Positions 18,481-26,886 of a stretch of 64,000 nt of DNA are shown here, piece by piece; the stretch's first letter is position 1; each line of letters opens with the position of its first letter. This DNA comes from Erythrobacter sp. Alg231-14. Lineage in GTDB: Bacteria > Pseudomonadota > Alphaproteobacteria > Sphingomonadales > Sphingomonadaceae. The notes beneath the pieces were generated by a model, which was not told the origin of the DNA, did no database searches, and worked only from the letters and a program-made list of their open reading frames with translations. The stretch is from NCBI RefSeq assembly GCF_900149685.1, contig NZ_LT702999.1, positions 2,976,001-3,040,000 on the forward strand. Direction: 5' to 3'. Made by a program: the position numbers and the translations under genes.

Positions 18481-19122
18481 CTATTGCAACATTGGTGCGT
18501 TTGCGATCATCTCGTCCAAACGAGCGACCCGCGCTTCGATTTCTTCGCGCCACGGCGCATCTTCGGGTGATCGTTCGAGCAAGCCTGCCCATGTCTCCCG
18601 CGCGGCCCGCACCTGACCCGACTGCAGGAATGAAAAACCAAGGAACAGATCAGCGCCCGGATTGGTCGGATTGATGCTGCGGGCTTTCCCATACGCGTAA
18701 TACGCCGCCGGCGTGACATTGCCATCGGCATGCCCAGTCAGTGCCATACCCAACGCCAACCACCCTTCGAGATGGTCCGGATTGTCGTTCAAGCCCTTGC
18801 GCAGCGCCCCTGCTGCGTCGTCAAAGCGCCCGCGTCGGGCAAAGCCATCCGACACCATCAGGTAATCGGGCCTTGGCGCGATCTCTTCAAACAATTGACG
18901 GCGCGCCACTACCATTTCTTCGCCCGATTGCTGGTCGGTTGAAAGGTCTGGTTCTTTCGGGCTGCTGGCTTGGCCCGGTGACCCCTGCCAGGCATAGCCG
19001 ACAAGTCCGAACAACAGCACCGCCCCAAAAACGGCAAACCCCTCTTTCGGTAGACGCAGCATAAATGCCGCCAACGCAAAGCTCACCAAGGTAAGCGACA
19101 AGACTGCCAACCAACCGCTCAT
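18481..19122 (-). CDS. ccmI: Cytochrome c maturation TPR protein CcmI-like
   Basis: A 213-residue protein with two N-terminal membrane helices (residues about 4-21 and 29-44) and a TPR-like periplasmic region (WLALGMALTGHADGN, then ADLFLGFSFLQSGQ). In the CcmI/CycH group this part holds apocytochrome c for haem ligation by CcmFH. It is shorter than typical CcmI proteins and resembles the C-terminal NrfG-like half. The start overlaps the ccmH stop (TGATG), and it is the last gene of the ccmC-to-ccmI operon. Confidence 0.8.
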   Translation of the reverse strand: MSGWLAVLSLTLVSFALAAFMLRLPKEGFAVFGAVLLFGLVGYAWQGSPGQASSPKEPDLSTDQQSGEEMVVARRQLFEEIAPRPDYLMVSDGFARRGRFDDAAGALRKGLNDNPDHLEGWLALGMALTGHADGNVTPAAYYAYGKARSINPTNPGADLFLGFSFLQSGQVRAARETWAGLLERSPEDAPWREEIEARVARLDEMIANAPMLQ

Positions 19123-19562
19123 CAGGCTGTCTCCTCAGTATCAGAGCCCCGTTTGCCCAAACGCCGCAACAAGATCAGGCCAACCAAAGCAAGCAATACA
19201 AGCGGAATAGCAAACAGCGGCCATGTCGTTGAACTGACCTCAGGTTCGTAACTGACGTAGTCGCCATAGCGTTGAACCAACCACGCGCGAATTTGATCAG
19301 GGCTTTCACCTGCCAAAATGCGCGAGCGGACCTGATGACGCATATCCCCTGCCATGGGCGCATCGCTGTCGTTGATACTTTGCGATTGGCATTTGAGGCA
19401 ACGCAGCGTTTCCATCAACTCGGTCGCTTGCGCTTCCAAAACGGGGTCGTCTAGCTGAACATAGGCGTAAGGCGCTGGTGGCATCGCTTGTTGAGCGGAG
19501 GCCGATTGCGAAAGGATAGGCGCCGCAAACAATGCCATGATCGCGATAAGAAGCCGCATCAT
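19122..19562 (-). CDS. ccmH: Cytochrome c-type biogenesis thioredoxin-like protein CcmH
   Basis: Reduces the apocytochrome CxxCH disulfide before haem attachment, together with CcmG. The 146-residue protein has a signal sequence, the defining LRCLKCQ motif (C55, C58) and a C-terminal membrane helix (WPLFAIPLVLLALVGLILL). It is the short, single-domain CcmH (CcmL/CycL) form, with the TPR part encoded separately as the next gene. Its ATG overlaps the end of ccmG by four bases. Confidence 0.94.
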   Translation of the reverse strand: MMRLLIAIMALFAAPILSQSASAQQAMPPAPYAYVQLDDPVLEAQATELMETLRCLKCQSQSINDSDAPMAGDMRHQVRSRILAGESPDQIRAWLVQRYGDYVSYEPEVSSTTWPLFAIPLVLLALVGLILLRRLGKRGSDTEETA

Positions 19563-20083
19563 CGCACGTCCTCCAATATCTCAAGCAATTCCGGCACGTT
19601 GTTCGCCCGGATATCGCCAATATGCTGATATCGAATGTTACCCTCTGCATCGATGACGTAGGTTTCCGGCACGCCGGACGCTCCGATTTCCAACATAAGC
19701 TCGGAGATATCATCTGCTCCGATCCGGGTGTAGGGATTGCCATAACGGTTCAAGAAATCGGCAACCGCCTCTGGCCTGTCGCGCACAGCAATGCCGATAA
19801 TTTCGACGCCTTCTGCCTTCAACCGTTCCAGATGCGGGGCCTCTGCGATGCAAGGCAGGCACCAGCTTGCCCAGATATTGAGCAAGCGCGGTTTTCCGCC
19901 GACAAAGTCCGATCGCGACGCACCGGGCATTCCATCCAAGGCCGGAGCCAAAGTAAATTCCGGCAATGGTTGTTCGATCATCTGCGACGGGATCGTCTGC
20001 ATTTTGTCCTGCGTCAGTTGATAACCGGCAAGACCAGCGAAAAACAAAAACAGGGCGAGCGGAATGACATAGATTAGGCGCAT
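19559..20083 (-). CDS. ccmG: Thiol:disulfide interchange protein CcmG (DsbE)
   Basis: Membrane-anchored periplasmic thioredoxin that supplies reducing power for cytochrome c maturation. The 174 residues comprise an N-terminal anchor helix (about 3-22) and a thioredoxin fold with the active site WASWCLPC (C75, C78). A cis-proline region (SGVPETYVID) is present. It is translationally coupled to ccmF (TAATG) and to ccmH (four-base overlap). Confidence 0.94.
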   Translation of the reverse strand: MRLIYVIPLALFLFFAGLAGYQLTQDKMQTIPSQMIEQPLPEFTLAPALDGMPGASRSDFVGGKPRLLNIWASWCLPCIAEAPHLERLKAEGVEIIGIAVRDRPEAVADFLNRYGNPYTRIGADDISELMLEIGASGVPETYVIDAEGNIRYQHIGDIRANNVPELLEILEDVR

Positions 20084-22122
20084 TATTCTGCAGGCTCCGG
20101 CATGGGGCCAGCCTTTGGATCGTCAATCGTCCCGTCGATTGCATCTCCCTCCACCAGCGCATCAAAATCTTCGCGGCGTTGATTGCCCATTTCCACCGCT
20201 TTGCGGCGCTTCAAGTCGACGCCCACACGGCCGGCAATGGACAAAATTCCGCCAAACGCCACCAACAATCCTCCATACCAAATGAAGGTCACAAACGGTT
20301 TCCACCAAACGCGCAATTGCCATCGGGTGTTGCCATTGGCATCGACGCCGGCCTGATCGCCGACAACCACATACAGTTGACCATCCCAACGGGTGATCAG
20401 CGCGCTTTCGCTGGTGGGTTGCGGCGGAGACCAGAAATTGCGCGATTGCGGCGCCAAAACGGTGGGTTCTTCATCGCCTCGCGCGGCCAAAACGCGGGCT
20501 TCGATGGCGGTCCAATTCGGCCCTGCGACCGGATCGACGCTGTCCAATTCAATCGTCCATCCCGCGACCTCTTCGACATCGCCCGGCGCAACTGCCGCCA
20601 ATTTTTCCGAAGTAAACGCACTCTCGCTGGCCATCCCGAACAAAGCGACGGCGACGCCAAAGTGGGCGCAAACCATGCCCCATGTCGCGACCGGCACCAA
20701 TCGAAGCTTTCTGCCACGCAATGGCAAGATCGCTGCGATCGCCAAGCCTACGGATAGCGCAAGTCCCAAAACCGAAAGAACGCTGTAGTCGCCCAAAACC
20801 GCTACCAGCCCGACGATCGCAATGACCACCGCCGCGACCAACGCCAATTCGAATTGAATACGCGCCGGTTTGTCATTTTTCCAACGCAGCAACGGACCGA
20901 TCGCCATCACAACCAACATCGGAATCGCAAAGATCGCTCCGGCTGGATTAAAGTATGGCGGGCCCACGCTGACGCGGACATCGAACGCTTCGGTCAAGAG
21001 CGGATAGAGCGTGCCCAGAAGCACGATGGCAAGGATAGCCGACAGCATCACGTTGTTGAACACCAATGCGCCTTCTCGGCTGGTTGCGGTGAAACGCTTT
21101 CCTTCGGAAATACTACCTGCGCGCATCGCAAAAATTACCAAAGCACCGCCGATATAAAGACCCAATAGGGCAAGGATAAAGCTGCCCCGCTCTGGATCCA
21201 CCGCAAATGCATGCACACTGGTCAGGACGCCCGACCGAACAAGGAAAGTTCCCAGCATGCTCATCGAAAAGGCGAGCACGCCCAGCATAATCGTCCACGT
21301 GCGCAACGCATCGCGCGCGGCCAATACGCTAACCGAATGGAGCAACGCCGTCGCGGCCAACCATGGCATAAGGGACGCGTTTTCAACCGGGTCCCAAAAC
21401 CACCAGCCGCCCCAGCCAAGCTCATAATAAGCCCAATAAGAACCAGCCGTGATGCCAAAGGTCAAAAACACCCATGCGCCCAAAACCCATGGTCGCAGAA
21501 CCTTGGCGAAATTGGGCGTCACTTGCCGCGTCATCAACGCGCCCATCGCCAAACTAAACGCAACCGATAGGCCAACGTAACCGATATAAAGCGTCGGCGG
21601 GTGGATCGCGAGGCCGATATCCTGAAGCAAGGGGTTCAACCCTCCCCCTTCGATCGCGGGCACAGGAAGGCGTTCAAACGGGTTCGAGCTTAACAACAAA
21701 AAGGCATAGAACCCGAGAGCCACAAAGCCTTGAACCGCAAGGGTCGCGCTCATCGTTTTTTCGGGCAAACGCCGTTCTAACCCGGCCAACAGGCCTCCAG
21801 AAAGCGCCAACACGCCTACCCAAAGGAGCATGGAGCCTTCGTGATTGCCCCAAGTTCCGGTCAATTTGTAGATAAGCGGCTTGGCCGAATGCGAATTGGT
21901 CGCGACCAATTTGATCGAAAGGTCCGTGATCGCAAACGCGTACAACAACAAGAAAAAGGCGAGCACCGCCAAAAACGCCTGAACCACGGCGGCGGGTCGC
22001 GCATACATCGCAAATTGCGCGCTGCCGCCGGTATCGCGCAGGCCCATCGCCCCCGATATCATCTGCAAAACCGCAAGCGCGGTTGAAAGCCAAAGGGCCG
22101 CTAATCCGAGTTCAGCAATCAT
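20083..22122 (-). CDS. ccmF: Haem lyase subunit CcmF
   Basis: The large polytopic protein that, with CcmH/I, attaches haem to apocytochrome c. It has 679 residues and about fourteen hydrophobic helices. The WWD haem-handling signature WGGWWFWDPVENA is present near residue 231. The C-terminus is an acidic cytoplasmic tail. It lies 14 bases downstream of ccmE and overlaps ccmG by one base. Length and motif leave little doubt. Confidence 0.96.
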   Translation of the reverse strand: MIAELGLAALWLSTALAVLQMISGAMGLRDTGGSAQFAMYARPAAVVQAFLAVLAFFLLLYAFAITDLSIKLVATNSHSAKPLIYKLTGTWGNHEGSMLLWVGVLALSGGLLAGLERRLPEKTMSATLAVQGFVALGFYAFLLLSSNPFERLPVPAIEGGGLNPLLQDIGLAIHPPTLYIGYVGLSVAFSLAMGALMTRQVTPNFAKVLRPWVLGAWVFLTFGITAGSYWAYYELGWGGWWFWDPVENASLMPWLAATALLHSVSVLAARDALRTWTIMLGVLAFSMSMLGTFLVRSGVLTSVHAFAVDPERGSFILALLGLYIGGALVIFAMRAGSISEGKRFTATSREGALVFNNVMLSAILAIVLLGTLYPLLTEAFDVRVSVGPPYFNPAGAIFAIPMLVVMAIGPLLRWKNDKPARIQFELALVAAVVIAIVGLVAVLGDYSVLSVLGLALSVGLAIAAILPLRGRKLRLVPVATWGMVCAHFGVAVALFGMASESAFTSEKLAAVAPGDVEEVAGWTIELDSVDPVAGPNWTAIEARVLAARGDEEPTVLAPQSRNFWSPPQPTSESALITRWDGQLYVVVGDQAGVDANGNTRWQLRVWWKPFVTFIWYGGLLVAFGGILSIAGRVGVDLKRRKAVEMGNQRREDFDALVEGDAIDGTIDDPKAGPMPEPAE

Positions 22123-22136
22123 GGTGGTGGTTCGCC

Positions 22137-22598
22137 TTAATCCAGACCTGCGACGGTTTCGGCATATTCATCCGAACCCTCGTGCCCCTCTAATCCCTCA
22201 AGTTCGCGAGGGACGTAGTTCTCATCGTGTTTGGCCAACAGATTGGTCGCTTGAAACACGCCATCGGCGCCTAGGCTGCCTTCGGCAACGACGCCGGAAC
22301 CCTCGACAAACAAATCAGGCAGAATACCGCTGTAACGGACCGGCACTGTGCTGTCTTCGTTGCCCGTCACGATGAAGCTAACGGTGATGCCATCGGGCTG
22401 CGTTGCGATGGAGCCGGGTTGGACCATTCCACCAAGACGCACAGCCTGACCGACCGCAGGCGGTTCTGCAGCCATTTCTTCGGGAAGGTAAAAGTAATTC
22501 GCTTGAGAACGCAGTGCCCACGCCGCAATCAATCCCGCCGCGACAATCGCAACCAGCGCAAGGATCACAAGCGTCATTCTTTGGTGTTTGGCTTTCAT
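22137..22598 (-). CDS. ccmE: Haem chaperone CcmE
   Basis: Periplasmic haem chaperone that carries haem covalently from CcmC to CcmF. The 153-residue protein has an N-terminal membrane anchor (about residues 8-29), a beta-barrel OB fold and the haem-binding motif HDENY with H124 and Y128. It is preceded by ccmD with a 19-base gap and followed by ccmF. Confidence 0.95.
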   Translation of the reverse strand: MKAKHQRMTLVILALVAIVAAGLIAAWALRSQANYFYLPEEMAAEPPAVGQAVRLGGMVQPGSIATQPDGITVSFIVTGNEDSTVPVRYSGILPDLFVEGSGVVAEGSLGADGVFQATNLLAKHDENYVPRELEGLEGHEGSDEYAETVAGLD

Positions 22599-22617
22599 CG
22601 ACGCATAACCTTAATTG

Positions 22618-22764
22618 TCATTTCGCACGGCGCTTTGTTTCGTCACGCCGCTTTTCCGCGCGACGCATGGATCGATAGCTCCACAAGATCAGCAGAGCGA
22701 GCGCAAACAGACCAACGGCATAACAACCGATCACAAACGGCCAAGGATCCAACGCCTCGCGCAT
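22618..22764 (-). CDS. ccmD: Haem exporter protein CcmD
   Basis: This 48-codon gene is easily missed by length filters. It reads MREALDPWPFVIGCYAVGLF at the start, has one membrane helix (residues about 10-29) and ends in a very basic tail (MRRAEKRRDETKRRAK). That is the usual CcmD pattern: a small membrane protein needed to release holo-CcmE from the CcmABC complex. Its ATG shares one base with the ccmC stop (TGATG at 22762-22766), and ccmE follows 19 bases later, exactly where ccmD belongs. Confidence 0.9.
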   Translation of the reverse strand: MREALDPWPFVIGCYAVGLFALALLILWSYRSMRRAEKRRDETKRRAK

Positions 22765-23525
22765 CACGCAGTCTCCATCGCGGTATCGCTACGGGTGGCC
22801 GGGGCATCATCATCCAAAGCGCGCCGGCGCAATCGAGCTTCGACCTGTGTCTCCGCAATCAATGCGCGCATCCGCATCAAGACAATCGCCCCAAACAGCA
22901 ATGAAAAGCCCAACACAGACGCCAAAAGCGGCCACAAGAACACCGCATCAATCGAGCTTTTTCCTGCGGTCAAACTGGGGGGTTGGTGAAGCGAATTCCA
23001 CCACACGACGCTGCGATTGATGATGGGGACATTGATGGCCCCAACGAGGCCGAAAATCGCGGCAATTTTGTAAGACCCGCCTTCGCGCGCGGTCGCCTCA
23101 GACAGAGCAATATAACCACCATAAAGGAACAAAAGCACGAGCATGCTGGTCAATCGTCCGTCCCATTCCCACCATGTGCCCCATGTCGGACGCCCCCAGA
23201 TAGAGCCGGTCGCAAGGCAAATCGCGCAGAAGACCATGCCGGGCACAGCAATCGCGCGCGCCGCAATGCCGGCCAGCGGGTGTTTCCAGATTAGCAATGC
23301 CCCGCTTGAAATCGCGATACCGGTCCAACCGCCCATACCCAACCACGCAGCGGGTACATGGATAAACAGGATGCGGACCGTTTCGCCCATCAAACGATCA
23401 GGCGGCACCATCCACATGCCCCACGCCAACGCGCCCAGCGATAGGATCAAACCGCTCCAAAACAGAAGCGGCATCAACCATCGGGCCAGCGACAAAAATC
23501 GTTTCGGATTGGCGTAAATATGCAC
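22764..23525 (-). CDS. ccmC: Haem transporter CcmC
   Basis: Polytopic membrane protein that loads haem onto CcmE. I place the start at GTG 23525 (giving HIYANPKRFLSLAR), with GGGGAT upstream; an in-frame start at 23633 adds a cysteine-rich leader unlike the family. The product is 253 residues with six hydrophobic helices. The tryptophan-rich motif TWGTWWEWDGR is present, flanked by conserved histidines (ILFIHVPAAW). It heads the ccm operon here. ccmA and ccmB are not in this window and must be encoded elsewhere. Confidence 0.94.
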   Translation of the reverse strand: MHIYANPKRFLSLARWLMPLLFWSGLILSLGALAWGMWMVPPDRLMGETVRILFIHVPAAWLGMGGWTGIAISSGALLIWKHPLAGIAARAIAVPGMVFCAICLATGSIWGRPTWGTWWEWDGRLTSMLVLLFLYGGYIALSEATAREGGSYKIAAIFGLVGAINVPIINRSVVWWNSLHQPPSLTAGKSSIDAVFLWPLLASVLGFSLLFGAIVLMRMRALIAETQVEARLRRRALDDDAPATRSDTAMETA

Positions 23526-23743
23526 GTTTGAATCCCCTGCCCCGTCATACTGTTTCGTGCGAGGTGAGCAAGGGCGCAAAAGTCGCAAGGCACGCTTTGA
23601 TCCTATGCAACATCGCGCTTTGCAGAATGACAAATGCGCCGCTCCGCGAGTTTGGAGGCGCTTATCAATCCATCACAGTCGCAGACGCACAAGATTTTCC
23701 GCGTTTCGCTCGCCAATAAAGCGAGCCAACCGGCATCGGCGAA

Positions 23744-24811
23744 TCAACCGCGACCGATCAATTCTTGGGCCATGGTGTCGGCAACAACATCAGGCGATGC
23801 ACCACCGGCCTCGCTGGTTTGCCAAATCGTCGCGAGCCTATCGGGGATCTGTTCGATCAGTCCGTTAACATCGTCGATCGTCGCGACATTCCCATCGCGC
23901 CGCGCCAGATACTCGGTCGCAACCGAGATAATGCCGCCTGCGTTGATGACATAATCGGGCGCATACAAAATTCCGCGGTCAAACAAGACCTGACCATGAT
24001 GGGTCCGCGCAAGTTGATTATTCGCCCCGCCCGCAACGATTTGCGTGTTCAACGCCGCGATGCTTTCATCATCCAGAATGGCACCCAAGGCATTGGGGCT
24101 AAGCACGTCGCAATGGGTTGTCAGAATGTCGTCGGGCGCGACAATTGCTGCGCCCAATTCGTCGGCCAATGCCGCCACACCATCCGCGTGAATATCGGCG
24201 AGCGTCAATCGCGCACCGTCTTCAGCCAACAACCGCGCCACGCCGCCGCCGACACTGCCGGTGCCCTGAACAGCGACATGAACCCCGGCCATGCTGTCGG
24301 TGCGCAATTTGTGCTGAACCGCCGCCTTTATACCCAAATAGATGCCATAGGATGTGAAAGGCCCCGGATCACCGCCAGCCGCATTTCCGCCCGATACAGG
24401 TAGACCGGACACATGCGATGTGCGTTGTGACACGGCGACCATGTCCGCTTCGCTGATGCCGACATCCTCGGCCGTGACATAGCGGCCGTTCAACCCTTCG
24501 ACGGCGTCGCCAAAAGCGGACAACAATTCGGGAGTTTTTGTGCGCGATTCATCCGCTAGAATGACAGCTTTCCCGCCACCCATCGGCAGACCGGCCATCG
24601 CGTTCTTGTAGCTCATCCCACGCGATAGACGCAGCGCGTCGCGCAGGCCGTCTTTAGGATCGGGATAATGCCAGAACCGTGTTCCACCTGCGCCGGGACC
24701 TAGATGCGTTGAATGGACGGCAATAATCGCCATCAGGCCCGATTTTCGGTCCCTGACAACATGCACCATCTCATGATCGTCAAAATCTGGTTCGGTCCAA
24801 AACGCGGTCAT
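23744..24811 (-). CDS. Leucine/phenylalanine/valine dehydrogenase family
   Basis: NAD-dependent oxidative deaminase of the Glu/Leu/Phe/Val dehydrogenase superfamily, 355 residues as in leucine dehydrogenases. The substrate glycine-rich loop GPGAGGTR (38-45) and the catalytic lysines in MSYKNA (K69) and PMGGGKAV (K81) are present. The nucleotide-binding GTGSVGGGVARLL begins near residue 178. The product would feed branched-chain or aromatic amino acid catabolism. Exact amino acid preference cannot be read from the sequence. It is a single gene; 218 bases separate it from ccmC, with nothing recognisable in the gap. Confidence 0.88.
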   Translation of the reverse strand: MTAFWTEPDFDDHEMVHVVRDRKSGLMAIIAVHSTHLGPGAGGTRFWHYPDPKDGLRDALRLSRGMSYKNAMAGLPMGGGKAVILADESRTKTPELLSAFGDAVEGLNGRYVTAEDVGISEADMVAVSQRTSHVSGLPVSGGNAAGGDPGPFTSYGIYLGIKAAVQHKLRTDSMAGVHVAVQGTGSVGGGVARLLAEDGARLTLADIHADGVAALADELGAAIVAPDDILTTHCDVLSPNALGAILDDESIAALNTQIVAGGANNQLARTHHGQVLFDRGILYAPDYVINAGGIISVATEYLARRDGNVATIDDVNGLIEQIPDRLATIWQTSEAGGASPDVVADTMAQELIGRG

Positions 24812-24876
24812 CGGCTTACCTCACATAATCGCGCAGGACCCGGGCAAAACACCCGTTTGGCGGATTTGGAGGGAAA

Positions 24877-24954
24877 TGGGGCGGCCGACGGGACTTGAAC
24901 CCGCAACCTCCGGCATCACAAGCCGGCATTCTAACCAATTGAACTACGGTCGCC
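24877..24954 (-). tRNA. tRNA-His (GTG)
   Basis: The reverse strand folds as a tRNA with anticodon loop UUGUGAU (anticodon GUG) and stem CCGGC/GCCGG. A G at 24954 precedes the acceptor stem and can pair with C73, the classic G-1:C73 identity pair of histidine tRNA, and CCA is encoded (24879-24877). The acceptor stem GCGACCG/CGGCCGC has one A4-C69 mismatch. The GGUUCAAGU T-arm is normal. It is flanked by short gaps on both sides. Confidence 0.93.
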
Positions 24955-25194
24955 ATATTTTCCGTCCCAGCACAACCGCATCACTAAGTGAACGATCAGT
25001 GCCAAGCCCACGCAAGAGCGGCGGTTTACGCAGCTCCCATCATTGGTCAAGGCCGCTGTGGACGGGGGCGAGCCTGTTGCACAAAGTATCGGCTAAGGAA
25101 AGCAAAAAACACTGCATCGCCATTTGCCGCGCAAGATTGTTTCGCCTCCTTGCACCCTCTTGCCTGTTGGTTGGCGGAGCGTAAGTTTAATCGC

Positions 25195-25830
25195 ATGACT
25201 GGTGAACGTGATTCTGTGGTGGAAAGGCTGGGCGGGCTTCAAGGCGTACAGCGCGTCCCCCACCCCAAGATTGAGCTTTTTCAGGCACGCGATTTCATCG
25301 CACCTGATCTGTGCAACGCTTTGATCGAATTAATCGACAAGGACCGCCGTCCATCAACCATCGCCGATCCGAACGGCGACAATTATTTCCGTACAAGCGA
25401 AACGTGCGATCTGAATTCCGAAGATGCGGCCGTCATCGAATTGAATGGCATTCTGGCACAGGCGAACGGCATCGATCCAACGTTCGGTGAACCTTGTCAG
25501 GGCCAGCGATACGATGTCGGGCAAGAATTCAAAGCGCACACCGATTACTTCACGCCGGGCGGCGCCGACTATGAAAAATTCTGCAGCGTTTCTGGCCAGC
25601 GCACCTGGACGTTCATGGTGTATCTGAACCCGGTTGAAGCGGGAGGGGCCACCCGTTTCAAAACGATCGGAAAGACGTTCCAGCCAGAAACCGGCAAAAT
25701 GTTGTGCTGGAACAATGCACGCGCGGATGGCTCACCCAATCCGAACACCCTGCATCATGGGATGAAGGTGCGCAAAGGGGCGAAGTACATCATCACCAAA
25801 TGGTATCGGGAGAAACCGTGGGGCTGGTGA
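25195..25830 (+). CDS. Prolyl 4-hydroxylase-like 2OG-Fe(II) oxygenase
   Basis: The ATG at 25195 is used; upstream in-frame sequence from 24988 looks non-coding. The 211-residue protein has the P4H alpha-subunit double-stranded beta-helix: iron ligands H115 and D117 in AHTDYF and H187/H188 in TLHHGM, and the 2-oxoglutarate-binding lysine K197 in GAKYIITKWYREK. In bacteria such enzymes hydroxylate proline in proteins or act on other substrates; the target here is unknown. It is a single gene between tRNA-His and rpmE, convergent with rpmE. Confidence 0.9.
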   Translation: MTGERDSVVERLGGLQGVQRVPHPKIELFQARDFIAPDLCNALIELIDKDRRPSTIADPNGDNYFRTSETCDLNSEDAAVIELNGILAQANGIDPTFGEPCQGQRYDVGQEFKAHTDYFTPGGADYEKFCSVSGQRTWTFMVYLNPVEAGGATRFKTIGKTFQPETGKMLCWNNARADGSPNPNTLHHGMKVRKGAKYIITKWYREKPWGW

Positions 25831-25886
25831 TTGATCGCTTTTGAAAGTTTGCATTCGTCGCGTCGCGTGCAGACGATACAGCTCCA

Positions 25887-25917
25887 ACAAAAAGGGCGGC
25901 CCAAACGGACCGCCCTC
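25887..25917 (-). terminator. Intrinsic terminator of rpmE
   Basis: On the minus strand AGGGCGGTCC, a GTTT loop and GGGCCGCCCT form a ten-base-pair hairpin (25893-25916) followed by TTTTT. It lies about 50 bases beyond the rpmE stop and between the convergent oxygenase and rpmE genes. Confidence 0.9.
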
Positions 25918-25962
25918 TTGGTGCAAACGGCCATTGAAGGCCTGTTGCAAAGCTCTGAGCGC

Positions 25963-26187
25963 TTATTTCTTGAGGCTGAGCCCGCCGAAACGCTTGTTGA
26001 ACGCAGCAACACGGCCGCCTTCTTGAAGCTGTTGACGACCGCCAGTCCAAGCCGGGTGGCTTGTAGGGTCAATATCGAGAGCGAGCGTGTCGCCTTCTTT
26101 GCCCCAAGTTGAGCGCGTTTGAAATTCGGTACCATCGGTCATTTTGACCGTGATGGTGTGATATTCTGGGTGGCCTTCGGCTTTCAT
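25963..26187 (-). CDS. rpmE: 50S ribosomal protein L31
   Basis: A 74-residue ribosomal protein. The start is ATG at 26187 with AAGGA upstream; the longer frame from 26211 would add eight residues. The conserved [26 protein letters not shown] and FNKRFGGL segments identify L31. The zinc-binding cysteines of the C+ form are absent, so it is a zinc-independent version, as is usual in this group. It is monocistronic with a strong terminator. Confidence 0.95.
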   Translation of the reverse strand: MKAEGHPEYHTITVKMTDGTEFQTRSTWGKEGDTLALDIDPTSHPAWTGGRQQLQEGGRVAAFNKRFGGLSLKK

Positions 26188-26355
26188 CGTCAATTCCTTA
26201 TCAGCGTTCACCGGTTCCGACCGGCGGTGCTATGTAATGAGAAGCGGCGCGCCTAAGCTGAATTGGTCAAAATGGCAAGCGTTTTGACCGTTGCGTGCGC
26301 AGCTAATTGATAGACATGATCTTTGGGCTCTGACGAAGCGTCAGAAATTCCAACA

Positions 26356-26844
26356 TCACTTTGGTGGGTCGGCAATCATCGCTGTGAATTCGGCCTCACA
26401 TGACGCCTTGCCCTCAACGCTCGCTTTGCCTTTGAATTTGTAGACGCGGCTGCGCTTTTGCAGAAATTCGACTTCCAGATCGAGCAAACAACCCGGCGTA
26501 ACAGGGGCGCGGAACTTTGCAGCTTCGATGCCCATGAAAATCACGAGTTTACCCGATCCTGCAAGCTCAAGCGTCTCAATACCCAAGATCGCCGCTGCTT
26601 GCGCCAACGCTTCGATCTGGAGAACGCCGGGCATGATAGGAGCGCCAGGGAAATGCCCCTGAAAAAACTCCTCATTCATGCTGACGGCTTTCACCGCGTG
26701 AATGCGTTCGCCAAGATGGATCTCTTTGACCCGATCGACCAGCAAAAGCGGATAGCGATGCGGCAAGGCCTTGAGCACTTTGTGGATGTCGTAATCCACT
26801 ATTGGCGCTTTCGTTTCTTCCGAAGATGTATCGGTGTCGCTCAT
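26356..26844 (-). CDS. fabZ: 3-hydroxyacyl-[ACP] dehydratase FabZ
   Basis: Dehydrates 3-hydroxyacyl-ACP in fatty acid elongation. The 162-residue hot-dog protein has [12 protein letters not shown], the active-site histidine in [11 protein letters not shown] and the catalytic glutamate in QIEALAQ. A short polar N-terminal extension (about 20 residues) precedes the fold. It follows skp by 42 bases; lpxD, which usually sits between them in other proteobacteria, is missing. lpxA is not downstream either; rpmE is. Confidence 0.96.
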   Translation of the reverse strand: MSDTDTSSEETKAPIVDYDIHKVLKALPHRYPLLLVDRVKEIHLGERIHAVKAVSMNEEFFQGHFPGAPIMPGVLQIEALAQAAAILGIETLELAGSGKLVIFMGIEAAKFRAPVTPGCLLDLEVEFLQKRSRVYKFKGKASVEGKASCEAEFTAMIADPPK

Positions 26845-26886
26845 GCCATGTGCCCCTGCCTTGCCCCTAATCGCTTACGGTCAAAA

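Noticed and set aside
23526..23633. N-terminal extension of ccmC
   Set aside because: The leader is cysteine-rich and unlike the family; GTG at 23525 with GGGGAT upstream gives the usual N-terminus.
24988..25194. N-terminal extension of the oxygenase gene to 24988
   Set aside because: The added 69 residues are cysteine- and arginine-rich without homology features and run close to the tRNA; the ATG at 25195 fits the domain.
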